Source of the DNA: Proteiniclasticum sediminis
Lineage (GTDB): Bacteria > Bacillota > Clostridia > Clostridiales > Clostridiaceae
Assembly: GCF_018128025.1 (NCBI RefSeq)
Contig: NZ_JAGSCS010000003.1
Coordinates: 1 to 64,000 of the forward strand
Direction: 5' to 3'
Length of the DNA: 64,000 nucleotides
In this document: positions 25,873 through 35,816 of the stretch, in pieces
How positions within the stretch are numbered: position 1 is the stretch's first letter
Layout: each line of letters starts with the position of its first letter
Made by a program: the position numbers and the translations under genes
The notes under the pieces: generated by a model
Told to the model about the DNA's origin: nothing
The model's input: only the letters and a program-made list of their open reading frames with translations
The model's database searches: none

Positions 25873-27551
25873 GAGAGCACCTCCAGAATTTTTTCTTCAA
25901 TTTCCGTGGCGGACAAGGGGCGTCCGTCATATTTCAGCACGGAACCTTGGGTGGCGATCCCGGTGACTTCACGAATCAGGGACGCCAGCTGACCGGTGGA
26001 GTTCTGTTCCACATTAAGAATGGTTTTGGCCTGACCGGCCATTTCACGAAGGAGTTTTTCCGGCAGAGGCCAAACATCCCCGAAGACCAGGGCGCCGAAT
26101 TTGCCGGGATGGCGGGCATTCAGCAGTTCCACCGCCTCGGACAGGGGACTGTGAAGACTTCCCCAGCCCAGAAGGAGAACCTCCGGGGTTTTGGAACCGA
26201 GGAGATCCGGCTCCAGAAGCTCTTCCTTGAGGAGTTCCCACTTGCGGGCACGCTTGTGCACCATCTGGATTCGTACAGCCGACTCCTCGGTGATGTTTCC
26301 CATTTCATCATGTTCATCGCTGTCCACATTGACCATGGTGCCGGGGATTTTTCCGGGGATTATCCGCGGAGAGATGCCGGTGTCCGTCAGCGCATACCGC
26401 TTATAGACATTTCCGTTTTCCACCACTTCTTCTCCAGCCAAATGGCGGTCGATGGTGACACGGTCCAGATCGAAGGGGGCAACGGTGCGGACGGCATCGG
26501 CCATGTACTGATCGCCCAGAAGGATGACGGGAATCTGGTATTTATCCGCCAGGTTGAAGGCTCGGGCGGTCTGGTAGAAGGCATCCTCCGGATGACGCAG
26601 GGCAATGACCATTTTAGGGAATTCCCCATGGGAGGAGTTGATCACAAATTTCAGATCGCTCTGCTCCGTTCGGGTGGGCAGTCCCGTGGCTGGACCGGGA
26701 CGCTGGATCTCGGCAATGACCAGCGGAGTCTCCATGATGCCGGCCAGCCCTACGGCTTCCACCATGAGGGAGAATCCTCCGCCGGAGGTGCCGGTCATGG
26801 CCCGGACACCGGCATAGGAAGCCCCGATGGCCATGTTGATGGCCGCAATTTCATCCTCAGCCTGTTCCACCACCACCTGGGCCTCCTTGGACTTGCGAAC
26901 CAGGTAGCTCATGATGGACGTGGAAGGGGTCATGGGATAGGCGCTGTAGAATTTCATCCCCGCTGCCAGGGCGCCTAAGGCAATGGCTTCATTGGCTTGA
27001 ATCAGCATATTGGGAGACTTCTTCAAGGTTGGCTCCGAATACCGGGACTCCAGCAGGCCGTGGCCAGCCTGGAATGCCTGGAGATTCTGCTGGACGACAT
27101 TGGGCGGGAATTTCGCCGCAAGCCAGTCTTCCAAATGCTCCGCATCCATGCCGAAAAGTTGAAGGAGCGCACCCAGGATCACGCTGGACTGCACCTTGGG
27201 GTTTCCCGCATCCCTGGCAATGCGCTTCGCCGGGATGGTAATCAGGCGGGGGTCATCGAGCTGGACATCCTCATCCGCCATGATGAATCCGCCGGGGTTC
27301 AGCCGGGGAAGATGAAGCTCCACCGTTTCCTGGTTCAGGGCAATGATTCCGTCCAGATCATCCCGGTGGGTCAGCACCGGATCTTCGGAGAAGCGAAGCT
27401 GGAAAAAGTTGTGTCCTCCCCGGACCCGAGACATATAGTCCTGCAAAGTAAACAGCTGGTATCCCCGTTTTTGGAGGATTTTCGACAGGGTGGAGCTCAG
27501 GGTTTCCATTCCCTGGCCGGCTGCGCCGCCAATGAGAAGGTTGACATTCAT
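25869..27551 (-). CDS. korA: 2-oxoacid:ferredoxin oxidoreductase, fused gamma-alpha subunit
   Basis: Large subunit of the same enzyme. The N-terminal gamma domain (about 1-180, NLLIGGAAGQGMETLS) is fused to the alpha pyrimidine-binding domain (from about 190, with GALAAGMKFYSAYPMTPST). CoA-site residues lie near FNLADKYQIPVILLGDQYM. The open frame runs 30 codons further upstream, but the AAGAGGTG site and family alignment put the start at 27551 (MNVNLLIGG). A -10 box TATAAT lies at 27587-27582. The gene is divergent from the glycine-cleavage operon, and both feed the same ferredoxin/one-carbon economy. Confidence 0.92.
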   Translation of the reverse strand: MNVNLLIGGAAGQGMETLSSTLSKILQKRGYQLFTLQDYMSRVRGGHNFFQLRFSEDPVLTHRDDLDGIIALNQETVELHLPRLNPGGFIMADEDVQLDDPRLITIPAKRIARDAGNPKVQSSVILGALLQLFGMDAEHLEDWLAAKFPPNVVQQNLQAFQAGHGLLESRYSEPTLKKSPNMLIQANEAIALGALAAGMKFYSAYPMTPSTSIMSYLVRKSKEAQVVVEQAEDEIAAINMAIGASYAGVRAMTGTSGGGFSLMVEAVGLAGIMETPLVIAEIQRPGPATGLPTRTEQSDLKFVINSSHGEFPKMVIALRHPEDAFYQTARAFNLADKYQIPVILLGDQYMADAVRTVAPFDLDRVTIDRHLAGEEVVENGNVYKRYALTDTGISPRIIPGKIPGTMVNVDSDEHDEMGNITEESAVRIQMVHKRARKWELLKEELLEPDLLGSKTPEVLLLGWGSLHSPLSEAVELLNARHPGKFGALVFGDVWPLPEKLLREMAGQAKTILNVEQNSTGQLASLIREVTGIATQGSVLKYDGRPLSATEIEEKILEVLS

Positions 27552-27581
27552 AATATTCACCTCTTGATTCATATTTCCCCC

Positions 27582-27587
27582 ATTATA
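27582..27587 (-). promoter_or_regulatory. Probable -10 box of korAB
   Basis: TATAAT on the minus strand at 27587-27582, 30 bases before the korA start. No convincing -35 box is seen. Confidence 0.4.
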
Positions 27588-28133
27588 AGCATGAAAACCC
27601 CGGATTCTGGCGAAGTCATGAAATTTTTGGACTCTCGTCACGGTTCATTCACAAAAGACATCTTGCGTTCAATGAAAACCTTTAAATTTTGAGAAAACAG
27701 AAACAATTTGATACCTTTCATGACGAAATGATAGCGGAAATCCCATTAACAGTTTACTTTTTCATTTTTACTTCAACCTTTGAAAAGACTTGAACAAAAA
27801 TATGGAGAAGGGAAGGTCGCGATTAAAAGCAAAAACTCGTGCTGTACTAAAAATTGAATTTTAGGGATGAAAGCGAAAAATGAGATAAGAAGCGGAATGA
27901 AACAATTTAGAATGAAGAGGTTTGGGCTGGTGGAACACAGAATGGGCAGGGATAACTGAAACGTAAAAACAAAAACAGATGTGAAGAAATCGCATTCCCT
28001 GTTCTCGATATTGAAAGTATTGTTAATCTTTATACGGGTTTCGCGTGTAAACTATTACAACATGCTTATTGAATAAAGGAGCAAAAATGCTTATGATGAG
28101 AGTGTAGGTTAATTACGGTGAGGAGGTTTTGGA
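27588..28133. other. Long AT-rich divergent region between korAB and gcv operon
   Basis: About 540 bases without a gene. I looked for a glycine riboswitch, expected before gcvT in many Firmicutes, and did not find its conserved core. Only scattered -10-like boxes are present. Close to gcvT there is a short frame with a strong ribosome site (28075-28107), listed separately. Otherwise nothing recognisable. Confidence 0.6.
28087..28107 (+). other. Possible six-codon leader peptide before gcvT
   Basis: ATG-CTT-ATG-ATG-AGA-GTG-TAG (MLMMRV) follows the ribosome site AAAGGAG at perfect spacing, 26 bases before the gcvT start. ATGCTTAT occurs both here and 27 bases upstream. Confidence 0.3.
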
Positions 28134-29216
28134 TTGGAAAATTTAAAAAGAACACCCTTAGCAGAAGAATATGCAAAATACGGTGGAAAAATCGTTGATT
28201 TTGCAGGATGGTACATGCCGGTGGAATTCGAAGGGATTCTGCAGGAACATGAAGCTGTCCGAACGGATGTGGGACTTTTTGATGTGTCCCATATGGGGGA
28301 GATCACCGTCAAAGGAAAGGATGCCCTGAAGTTCGTCAACCATCTCATCACAAACAATCTGGAAAAGATTGTGGACAACCAGGTACTCTATACTTATTTA
28401 TGCCGGGAGAACGGCGGGATCGTCGATGACATTCTGGTGTACCGTTTTTCCCCGGAGGACATTCTTCTGGTGGTGAACGCTTCAAATACGGACAAGGATT
28501 ATGAATGGGTACTATCTCAAAAGTCCGAAGAAGAAGTGGTCATCGAGAACGTGTCCAATGTGACCGCTCAGCTGGCTCTTCAGGGACCCAATGCTGAAGC
28601 GCTTCTTCAAGTGCATACAGAGACGGATCTTTCAGAGATCGGATTTTTCTTTGCCCGCCGCGGCGTGATCATCGACGGTGTGGAGTGCATGGTGTCGAGA
28701 ACCGGATATACGGGAGAAGACGGATTTGAGATTTATCTGAACAACGAAGATGTGGTGAGCCTCTATACGAATCTCATCGAAGACGGGGCTAAACCCATTG
28801 GACTGGGCGCCCGGGATACGCTGCGTTTTGAAGCTAACCTGCCCCTGTACGGCAATGAGCTGAGCGATGAGGTTACCCCCGTGGAAGCCGGTTATGGCTT
28901 CTTTGTCAAAGTGGATAAAGAGGAGTTCATCGGGAAAGAGGTCCTAGCCAGACAGAAGGCTGAAGGCGTCAGCCGGAAAATCGTAGGCTTCACCATGACG
29001 GACAAGAAGATTCCCCGCCACGGCTACAAAGTGTTTAAAGATGGAGAGGAAATCGGCGTGGTCACCACGGGATACAAATCTCCCACATTAGGTGACATCA
29101 TCGGGTTAGCCCTGGTGGACAGTCGGTTCTCCAAAATCGGAGAAGAAATCGACATCGAGATCCGGGGAAAGTACTCCAAGGCTATAGTTCGTAACCGCAA
29201 GTTCTTAGAACGATAA
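28134..29216 (+). CDS. gcvT: Glycine cleavage system aminomethyltransferase (T protein)
   Basis: Takes the aminomethyl group from lipoyl-H protein and passes the methylene to tetrahydrofolate, releasing ammonia. The opening EYAKYGGKIVDFAGWYMPVE and the DVSHMGEITVKG segment are the folate-site hallmarks, with YTGEDGFEIYLN before the C-terminal barrel. The 360 residues are normal. The start is TTG with the GAGGAGG site eight bases upstream. It is the first gene of a six-gene operon that encodes the whole glycine-cleavage complex plus lipoylation. Confidence 0.97.
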   Translation: MENLKRTPLAEEYAKYGGKIVDFAGWYMPVEFEGILQEHEAVRTDVGLFDVSHMGEITVKGKDALKFVNHLITNNLEKIVDNQVLYTYLCRENGGIVDDILVYRFSPEDILLVVNASNTDKDYEWVLSQKSEEEVVIENVSNVTAQLALQGPNAEALLQVHTETDLSEIGFFFARRGVIIDGVECMVSRTGYTGEDGFEIYLNNEDVVSLYTNLIEDGAKPIGLGARDTLRFEANLPLYGNELSDEVTPVEAGYGFFVKVDKEEFIGKEVLARQKAEGVSRKIVGFTMTDKKIPRHGYKVFKDGEEIGVVTTGYKSPTLGDIIGLALVDSRFSKIGEEIDIEIRGKYSKAIVRNRKFLER

Positions 29217-29244
29217 AATAAGAGATTAAAGGAGAGAGTAAATT

Positions 29245-29631
29245 ATGTCTATCGTATTAGAAGGTCTGTTTTACACCAAGGAGCATGAGTGGGTTCGCGT
29301 GGAAGGGGACAAAGCCTATATCGGCATCACCGATTATGCTCAGCATTCCCTGGGCTCCATTGTTTATGTGGAAATGCCATCTGTCGGAGATGAACTGGCT
29401 CAGGAAGACAACCTGGGCGTCGTGGAGTCCGTAAAGGCCGCTTCCGATATCTATATGCCCGTTTCCGGAGAAGTGCTGGAAATCAATGAAGAACTGGAGG
29501 ATAATCCGGCTCTGCTCAATGAGAATGCCTACGATCATCATCTGGTGGTTGTGGCCCTGAAGGACAAGAGTGAACTGGACGACCTGCTGGGAAAAGAGGA
29601 TTATGAAGCGCTCATCGCCGGGGAGGAATAA
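29245..29631 (+). CDS. gcvH: Glycine cleavage system H protein
   Basis: Small shuttle protein carrying lipoate on a lysine, K64 in [12 protein letters not shown]. The 128 residues and the tail with a Leu-Leu-x-x-Glu-Asp-Tyr pattern are typical. It moves the aminomethyl intermediate between GcvPA/PB, GcvT and Lpd. It lies 28 bases after gcvT with an AAGGAGAG site and two bases before gcvPA. Confidence 0.97.
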   Translation: MSIVLEGLFYTKEHEWVRVEGDKAYIGITDYAQHSLGSIVYVEMPSVGDELAQEDNLGVVESVKAASDIYMPVSGEVLEINEELEDNPALLNENAYDHHLVVVALKDKSELDDLLGKEDYEALIAGEE

Positions 29632-29633
29632 GC

Positions 29634-30974
29634 ATGCATCCATATTTGCCCAATACTGCCGAAGATGTTCAGGAAATGCTCCAGGCCATTGGTGTGGAAA
29701 GCACAGATGAACTCTTTCTCAGCGTTCCGGAAAGTCTGCGGCTGAAAAATGAATTGAACATGCCTCAGGCAAAATCGGAGATTGAAGTTCGGGGGATCAT
29801 GAATGAACTGGCGGGGAAAAACACCAGCATCGATGAGTTGGTCTGTTTCCTGGGGGCTGGTTCCTATGATCACTATATTCCGTCGGTGATCCGCCATCTG
29901 GTGTCCCGCTCCGAGTTCTATACGGCGTATACGCCGTATCAGCCGGAAATCAGCCAGGGCACCCTGCAAAGTGTATTTGAATATCAGAGCATGATTTGCG
30001 CCCTCACTGGGATGGAGGTGTCCAATGTCTCCATGTACGATGCGGCCACATCGGCTGCAGAAGCGGCAATTTTAGCCTCGGTGCAGACCAAGCGGGAAAG
30101 GGTCCTAATATCTCGTACCCTCAATCCCGAATACATTAAGGTGCTCGAAACCTATTTGAAGTTCCGAAATGTGGAAATGGACTACATTGCGGAAAAGGAC
30201 GGGGTTACGGATCTGGAAGATCTGAAAGCCAAGCTCTCCGGGAATATCGCCGGAGTCATCGTCCAGTACCCCAATTTCTACGGAATTGTCGAAGATATCC
30301 GTCCCCTGGAAGAAGCTGTCCATGAGAACAAATCCCTGCTCATCATGAGCGTGGATCCCATCGCCCTGGGTGTGCTGAAAAGCCCCGGCGAACTGAAAGC
30401 GGACATCGTGGTGGGCGAGGGGCAGGCTCTGGGCCAGAACCTCAATTATGGCGGCCCGGTACTGGGCTTCATGACCGCTTCCACGAAACTTATGCGCAAA
30501 ATGCCCGGAAGAATCGTCGGCCAGACCCTGGACCGCGATGGAAAGCGAGCCTTCGTGCTTACGCTCCAGGCCCGAGAACAGCATATCCGCCGTTTCAAAG
30601 CCACTTCCAATATCTGCTCTGACCAGACTCTCAATTCCATCACCGCGGCCGTCTATATGGCCACGCTGGGAAAAGAAGGAATCAAGGAAGTTGCCGTGCA
30701 GTCCTTCAAGAAGGCCCATCATACGGCGAACCTTCTCACTGCCACGGGAAAGTATGAACTGCTCTTCAAACAGCCCTTCTTCAAGGAGTTTGCGGTGAAG
30801 TGCCCTGTGCCTGTGGAAACCCTCAATGCCAAACTTCTGGAGAAGGGAATCCTGGGTGGATTTGATCTGAAGAAGTGCAATCCGGATCTGGGAGATGCCA
30901 TGCTCATTGCCGTGACGGAAAGCCGAACCATGGAAGAGATCCAGAAATTTGTGGAAATCATGGAGGAGATATGA
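29634..30974 (+). CDS. gcvPA: Glycine dehydrogenase (decarboxylating) subunit 1
   Basis: N-terminal half of the P protein in its split, bacterial-Gram-positive form. With GcvPB it decarboxylates glycine on PLP. The characteristic start ([18 protein letters not shown]) and [16 protein letters not shown] are clear, and [21 protein letters not shown] lies in the fold; I quote only [15 protein letters not shown]. Length 446 is normal. It overlaps gcvPB by one to four bases. Confidence 0.96.
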   Translation: MHPYLPNTAEDVQEMLQAIGVESTDELFLSVPESLRLKNELNMPQAKSEIEVRGIMNELAGKNTSIDELVCFLGAGSYDHYIPSVIRHLVSRSEFYTAYTPYQPEISQGTLQSVFEYQSMICALTGMEVSNVSMYDAATSAAEAAILASVQTKRERVLISRTLNPEYIKVLETYLKFRNVEMDYIAEKDGVTDLEDLKAKLSGNIAGVIVQYPNFYGIVEDIRPLEEAVHENKSLLIMSVDPIALGVLKSPGELKADIVVGEGQALGQNLNYGGPVLGFMTASTKLMRKMPGRIVGQTLDRDGKRAFVLTLQAREQHIRRFKATSNICSDQTLNSITAAVYMATLGKEGIKEVAVQSFKKAHHTANLLTATGKYELLFKQPFFKEFAVKCPVPVETLNAKLLEKGILGGFDLKKCNPDLGDAMLIAVTESRTMEEIQKFVEIMEEI

Positions 30975-32428
30975 TGGCTTACGAGAAACTGATTTTTGAA
31001 CTCTCGAAACCGGGAAGGCGCGCTTATGCCCTGCCGGAGGACAAGCTTCCGGAAATGAATCTCACGGACTATCTCCCGGAGGATTATCTTCGGGCAGAGA
31101 GCCCGGAGTTCCCGGAAGTCAGCGAGCTGGACATTATCCGGCACTACACGCTGCTTTCCAAGAAAAATTACTCCATTGATTCCGGATTCTATCCCTTGGG
31201 TTCCTGCACCATGAAGTACAATCCGAAAATCAATGAAGATGTGGCCGCCAATGCCAAGTTTGCCCGGCTCCATCCCCTCCAGCCGGAGGAGACGGTCCAG
31301 GGGGCTCTGGAAGTCATGTATCAGGTTCAGGAAAACATTAAGGAAATCTCCGGTATGGATGCAGTGACGCTGCAGCCTGCCGCAGGAGCGCACGGAGAAC
31401 TCACCGGACTCATGCTCATCAAGAAATACCATGAGATGCGTCAGGATACCAAGCGCAACAAGATTATTGTTCCGGATTCCGCCCATGGAACCAACCCGGC
31501 TTCTGTGGCTGTGGCAGGATTTGATGTGGTGGAAGTGCCTTCCCATAAGGATGGCTCCGTGGATATTGATGCGCTGAAGGCTGTGCTCAACGATGAGATC
31601 GCAGGATTAATGCTGACGAACCCCAGCACTCTGGGGCTTTTTGAGAAACATATCCAGGAAATTGCCGAACTGGTACATGAAGTGGGCGGTCTCCTGTATT
31701 ACGACGGCGCCAACATGAATGCCATCATGGGCATTGCCCGACCCGGCGACATGGGCTTCGACGTGCTCCACTACAACCTGCACAAGACCTTCTCCACGCC
31801 CCATGGCGGCGGCGGACCTGGATCAGGACCGGTGGCCTGCAAGGCCATGCTGGCCCCCTATCTTCCCGTGCCCGTGGTTGGACTGAAGGAAGGCAAGTAT
31901 GTGCTGGATTACAGCCGTGAAGACAGTATCGGGAAGGTGAAGAACTTCTTTGGTAACTTTGGGGTTATTCTCCGGGCCTATGTCTATATGCTCTCCATGG
32001 GCAGCAACGGCCTGAAAGCTGCCTCCGTCAATGCAGTGCTCAATGCCAACTACATCCGGGCAAGTCTTCAGGATGACTATAAGGTGGCCGTGGATGAGCC
32101 CTGCATGCATGAGGTAATCTTTGCGGGACTGAAGGATCGGGTCAATGATATTTCCACCTTGGATGTGGCCAAGCGGATCATCGACTACGGCTATCATCCA
32201 CCTACCATCTATTTCCCGCTCATTGTGGACAGTTCCCTCATGGTGGAACCCACGGAGACGGAAAGCAAAGAAACCTTGGATGCCTATATTGAAGTGATGA
32301 AGCAGATTGCCAAAGAAGCCAAGGAGACTCCTGAACTGCTTAAGGACGCCCCGCATCACTCTCCGGTGAGACGCTTGGATGAAGCTCTGGCGGCACGTCA
32401 GCTGGTTCTCCGTTGGACGAAGGAGTAA
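30974..32428 (+). CDS. gcvPB: Glycine dehydrogenase (decarboxylating) subunit 2
   Basis: C-terminal, PLP-binding half of the P protein. The Schiff-base lysine is K271 in [19 protein letters not shown]. Homologues start [15 protein letters not shown], which fits the ATG at 30974 (or 30971), next to the GGAGGAG site. An earlier in-frame ATG would need the protein to extend 33 residues into gcvPA and is unlikely. It is translationally coupled to gcvPA. Confidence 0.96.
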   Translation: MAYEKLIFELSKPGRRAYALPEDKLPEMNLTDYLPEDYLRAESPEFPEVSELDIIRHYTLLSKKNYSIDSGFYPLGSCTMKYNPKINEDVAANAKFARLHPLQPEETVQGALEVMYQVQENIKEISGMDAVTLQPAAGAHGELTGLMLIKKYHEMRQDTKRNKIIVPDSAHGTNPASVAVAGFDVVEVPSHKDGSVDIDALKAVLNDEIAGLMLTNPSTLGLFEKHIQEIAELVHEVGGLLYYDGANMNAIMGIARPGDMGFDVLHYNLHKTFSTPHGGGGPGSGPVACKAMLAPYLPVPVVGLKEGKYVLDYSREDSIGKVKNFFGNFGVILRAYVYMLSMGSNGLKAASVNAVLNANYIRASLQDDYKVAVDEPCMHEVIFAGLKDRVNDISTLDVAKRIIDYGYHPPTIYFPLIVDSSLMVEPTETESKETLDAYIEVMKQIAKEAKETPELLKDAPHHSPVRRLDEALAARQLVLRWTKE

Positions 32429-32430
32429 GT

Positions 32431-33813
32431 ATGGCGGAAAAAGTAATCATTATCGGCGGAGGACCTGGCGGCTATGTGGCCGCCATCCGCTTAAGCCGGC
32501 TGGGTTTTGAAACGACGCTGATTGAAAAGGAGCGGATCGGCGGGGTGTGCCTGAATCATGGCTGCATCCCGACCAAAGCTCTTTACCGCAGTGCCCAGGT
32601 CTTTCGCACGGCGAAGGAGCTGGATCAGTTCGGTTTGGAACTGCAAGGTGAAGTAAAACCCCAAGGGGAGAAAATCCGTCAGCGTAAAAATGACGTGGTG
32701 GATACCCTGGTGGGGGGAATCGAGCAGCTCTTGAAAAGCAGCGGCGTGCAGGTTATCCTCGGGGAAGCGCATATCGAAGGGCCGGGAATGGTCCGGGTAA
32801 ATGGGGAGATGCTCTCCTATGACAAGCTCATCGTGGCCACGGGATCAACCTCCTTTGTGCCGCCTATTCCGGGGATCGACTCACCGGGGGTGGTCACCAG
32901 CACAGAACTCTTGGATGCGGATACGCTCCCGAATCACCTGGTCATCATCGGCGGAGGCATTATCGGTATGGAGTTTGCGGGAATCTTTGCCGCCTTTGGC
33001 TGTAAAGTCACGGTTCTGGAAGCTTTGCCCAATATTCTTGCGGGCATGGACAGTGAACTGGTGAAGCGAATGAAGCCCATGCTGAAAAAGCAGGGGATCG
33101 AGGTGCACACCGCCATGGCGGTGGAGGAGATCACCGCCCAGGAGGGCGTCCTCACCGTGAAAGCCCAGGGAAAGAAGGACAGACTCGAGCTGACCTGCGA
33201 CCGCGTATTGGTCGCCACGGGAAGAAAAGCCCGGGTGACGGGTTTTGGCCTTGAGAATCTCCCCGTGGAGATCCAGCGCAAGGGAATAGTCGTGGATGAA
33301 CACTTCCGAACTACGGCAGAAAATGTCTACGCCATCGGCGACGTCAATGGTCTCTGGCAGCTGGCCCATGTGGCTTCAGCCCAGGGAGAATATGTGGCGG
33401 ATCTTCTGGCGGGGGAGAAACCGCACCTGGGGAAAAGGGTTCCCGGATGCGTCTTCCTCTTCCCGGAAATGTCCAGCGTAGGCTGGACGGAGGATCGGCT
33501 CAAGGAAGAGGGGATTCCCTATAAAAGCAGCAAGTTCATGTTTGGCGCTAACGGAAAGGCCCAGACTTTGGGCGAGCCTGAAGGGCTCATCAAGGTGCTG
33601 GCCGATGAGGACAACCGGCTTCTGGGGGTTCATATCCTGGGCCCTCATGCATCGGATCTCATTGCCGAAGCCACCTTGGCCTGCGAGAAAGGAATGCGGG
33701 TGGAGGATCTGAAACCCGTGATCCATGCCCATCCCACTTTATCCGAAAGCTTCTATGAAAGCGTCATGGGCCTGACGGGCGATGCCGTGCATATGATACA
33801 AACAAGGAGATGA
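32431..33813 (+). CDS. lpd: Dihydrolipoyl dehydrogenase (L protein)
   Basis: FAD flavoprotein that reoxidises the dihydrolipoyl arm of GcvH with NAD+. The FAD motif is IIIGGGPGGYVAA, the redox disulfide is C40 and C45 (GVCLNHGCIPTK), the NAD site is VIIGGGIIGMEFAG and the catalytic His-Glu pair is in HAHPTLSE. At 460 residues it is the short form without an N-terminal lipoyl domain. Start is the ATG at 32431, with a GAAGGAG site inside the end of gcvPB. Confidence 0.95.
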   Translation: MAEKVIIIGGGPGGYVAAIRLSRLGFETTLIEKERIGGVCLNHGCIPTKALYRSAQVFRTAKELDQFGLELQGEVKPQGEKIRQRKNDVVDTLVGGIEQLLKSSGVQVILGEAHIEGPGMVRVNGEMLSYDKLIVATGSTSFVPPIPGIDSPGVVTSTELLDADTLPNHLVIIGGGIIGMEFAGIFAAFGCKVTVLEALPNILAGMDSELVKRMKPMLKKQGIEVHTAMAVEEITAQEGVLTVKAQGKKDRLELTCDRVLVATGRKARVTGFGLENLPVEIQRKGIVVDEHFRTTAENVYAIGDVNGLWQLAHVASAQGEYVADLLAGEKPHLGKRVPGCVFLFPEMSSVGWTEDRLKEEGIPYKSSKFMFGANGKAQTLGEPEGLIKVLADEDNRLLGVHILGPHASDLIAEATLACEKGMRVEDLKPVIHAHPTLSESFYESVMGLTGDAVHMIQTRR

Positions 33814-33816
33814 CCC

Positions 33817-34791
33817 ATGCGATACATCATCAGTGAAAATACGGACGCCTATTTCAACCTGGCTTCCGAAGAGTATCTGCTAAAACACACCGATGACGAG
33901 ATTTTCTATCTCTGGCGCAATGATAATGCCATCATCGTGGGAAAGAATCAGAATACCCTCTCGGAAATTAATGTGGACTATGTGAAGGAAAAAGGGATCC
34001 GCGTGGTGCGAAGGCTCACCGGCGGGGGAGCGGTATACCACGATTTGGGGAATCTCAACTATACCTTCATTGAAAATAACCGAAAAAGTTTCAATGACTT
34101 CCGGGGGTTCAGCGAACCCATCGTGAAAGCGCTCCAGGGACTGGGAATACAGGCGGAGTTCTCTGGAAGAAACGACATGACCATTGAAGGAAAGAAGTTT
34201 TCCGGAACAGCCCAGTGTAAACATCGGGAACGGGTCATGCATCATGGCACACTGCTTTTTTCCTCGGTCAAAGCGGATATTTCCGGGGCGTTGAAACCGC
34301 GGGACATCAAGTTCACGGATAAGAGTGTGAAATCGGTGGCTTCCCGCATCACCAATATCAGCGATCATTTGGCAAAGCCCATGACCGTCTTGGAGTTTCG
34401 GGATTATGTCATGGCATCAGTCACGGGGGATGCCGCTACGGCTCCCACGGGATTTACGCAGGAAGAGACGGAAATGATCACCAAACTGCGGGATGAAAAA
34501 TACAGTCAATGGTCCTGGAATTTCGGGCAAAGTCCCAAATTCGCCATGACCCGGGAAGAAAAATACCCCGGCGGATTGGTGGAGGTGACCTTGGCTGTGG
34601 AACAGGGAATCATCCAGGATATTCGGATCTACGGCGATTTCTTCGGCGTCAAGGAAATCACGGAACTGGAAGGGATCCTTCGGGGAGCTCGCCACGAAGA
34701 AGCCCAGCTTCGCCATTTGCTGGCGGATGTGCCTGTGGAGGACTACATGGCTAAAGTATCCCAGGAAGAGCTCCTGGCACTGCTCTTTTAA
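33817..34791 (+). CDS. lplA: Lipoate-protein ligase
   Basis: Activates free lipoate with ATP and attaches it to GcvH. The lipoyl-AMP motif RRLTGGGAVYHDLGNLNYTF is seen as RRLTGGGAVYHDLGNLN, and KFSGTAQCKHRERVMHHGTL carries the catalytic lysine region. The C-terminal accessory domain is present, so the 324-residue enzyme is complete. Only three bases separate it from lpd, which makes the operon independent of outside lipoylation enzymes. A strong terminator follows. Confidence 0.94.
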   Translation: MRYIISENTDAYFNLASEEYLLKHTDDEIFYLWRNDNAIIVGKNQNTLSEINVDYVKEKGIRVVRRLTGGGAVYHDLGNLNYTFIENNRKSFNDFRGFSEPIVKALQGLGIQAEFSGRNDMTIEGKKFSGTAQCKHRERVMHHGTLLFSSVKADISGALKPRDIKFTDKSVKSVASRITNISDHLAKPMTVLEFRDYVMASVTGDAATAPTGFTQEETEMITKLRDEKYSQWSWNFGQSPKFAMTREEKYPGGLVEVTLAVEQGIIQDIRIYGDFFGVKEITELEGILRGARHEEAQLRHLLADVPVEDYMAKVSQEELLALLF

Positions 34792-34807
34792 CAAAAAAAA
34801 CACCAAG

Positions 34808-34842
34808 CAAGCGGCGGACTTACCCGCCGCTTGTTTGCTTTT
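34808..34842 (+). terminator. Terminator of the glycine-cleavage operon
   Basis: CAAGCGGCGG (34808-34817) with CCGCCGCTTG (34824-34833), followed by a T-rich tail. Confidence 0.85.
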
Positions 34843-34864
34843 CCGTCAGGACCGAAACAAAAAA

Positions 34865-34891
34865 GCCGTTCATCTTCAAGAGATGAACGGC
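34865..34891 (-). terminator. Terminator of the CAP-domain gene
   Basis: GCCGTTCATCT (34865-34875) pairs with AGATGAACGGC (34881-34891). Read leftward it is followed by a T-run, so it ends the minus-strand gene. Confidence 0.85.
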
Positions 34892-34904
34892 AGAAAGGGC
34901 GAAA

Positions 34905-35816
34905 TCAGCGGAAATGCTGGGTGGCGTAGATGGTGAGCAGGGAACGGTCATACTGACTGAAGTACTGTTTGCCTGTGAGGACGCCTGCCCCCATGATGGT
35001 GACGCGGGGATCCAGGATATTGGCCCGATGGCCGGCAGAAGCCATCCACTTCCCCACAATGTACTCCGCGGTGTGCTTGCTCTGATCCGAAGAAGCCAAC
35101 ATATAGATGTTTTCCGCCACGGCATACTTGGTGGTATGGGAGAAGTTGTTGTTCACAAACATTGTTTTGCTGTGATCCCGGGCGGAGCTATAAAGGGTGT
35201 TGTCCCACTTGAGAGGCGGGAGTCCCGCTTGCTGGCGGTAGCGGTTGGTGACGGTCAAAATGTCCTTCTCCACCTGAGCCAGGAAGTTATAGGTGGAAGT
35301 GCTTTCCGCGGGAGCTGGGGCGGGAGCTGGTGCTTTCACGGGAGCCGGAGCTGGTGCTTTCGCGGGAGCCGGAGTGGAAGTCTTCGTGCTCTTGACAGGA
35401 GCAGAAGCTTTTTGAGCAGCGGCCTGGGCTTCGGCTTTGGCTTTTTCTTCCGCAGCCAAGGCGGCAGCGCGGGCCGCTTCTTCCTGCTTTTTCAGTTCAG
35501 CCTGAAGCTTCGCCATGTTTTCTAGTTTTTCCAGGTCCACCCGGTTCACCACAGACTTCAGGAAGGCTCTTTCCCGAGCATCCTGTTTTTTGGCGGAGGT
35601 GATAAGAATCAGATCCGGATATTTTTGTACAGGTGCAGTAGCGGCGACGGATCGTAGATCGGAAGAAGTTTGGGGAACCTCTTCGGCCATGACGGCAGAT
35701 CGTTCACTTCCAAGCACTTGTTCGATGCTGGTGGCAATTCCTTCCTTTCCGAAAGAGAGAAAGGAGGTGGCGAGAGTAGACGCGGCCAATAGTCCGATAA
35801 TCCATTTCTTGTTCAA
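34905..35816 (-). CDS. Secreted CAP-superfamily protein
   Basis: Exported protein with a CAP/SCP (cysteine-rich secretory/YkwD-like) domain at the C-terminus, about residues 175-303: ILTVTNRYRQQAGLPPLKW, SSARDHSKTM, HTTKYAVAENIYML, and WMASAGHRANILDP. The N-terminus is a signal peptide (NKKWIIGLLAASTLATSFLSF). Between lie a lysine/alanine coiled coil (about 95-135) and a Pro-Ala-Lys linker with repeated APAPVKAPAPAPAP, typical of wall-spanning spacers. The frame is open 18 bases upstream to an ATG, but the AGGTG site and the signal-peptide shape favour TTG at 35816. Function of CAP domains in clostridia is unknown. Confidence 0.85.
   Translation of the reverse strand: MNKKWIIGLLAASTLATSFLSFGKEGIATSIEQVLGSERSAVMAEEVPQTSSDLRSVAATAPVQKYPDLILITSAKKQDARERAFLKSVVNRVDLEKLENMAKLQAELKKQEEAARAAALAAEEKAKAEAQAAAQKASAPVKSTKTSTPAPAKAPAPAPVKAPAPAPAPAESTSTYNFLAQVEKDILTVTNRYRQQAGLPPLKWDNTLYSSARDHSKTMFVNNNFSHTTKYAVAENIYMLASSDQSKHTAEYIVGKWMASAGHRANILDPRVTIMGAGVLTGKQYFSQYDRSLLTIYATQHFR

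Noticed and set aside
27552-27641. 30-codon N-terminal extension of korA
   Set aside because: A good ribosome site and the family alignment place the start at 27551; the extension overlaps the -10 box.
27588-28133. Glycine riboswitch before gcvT
   Set aside because: The conserved glycine-aptamer core could not be found by eye on either strand.
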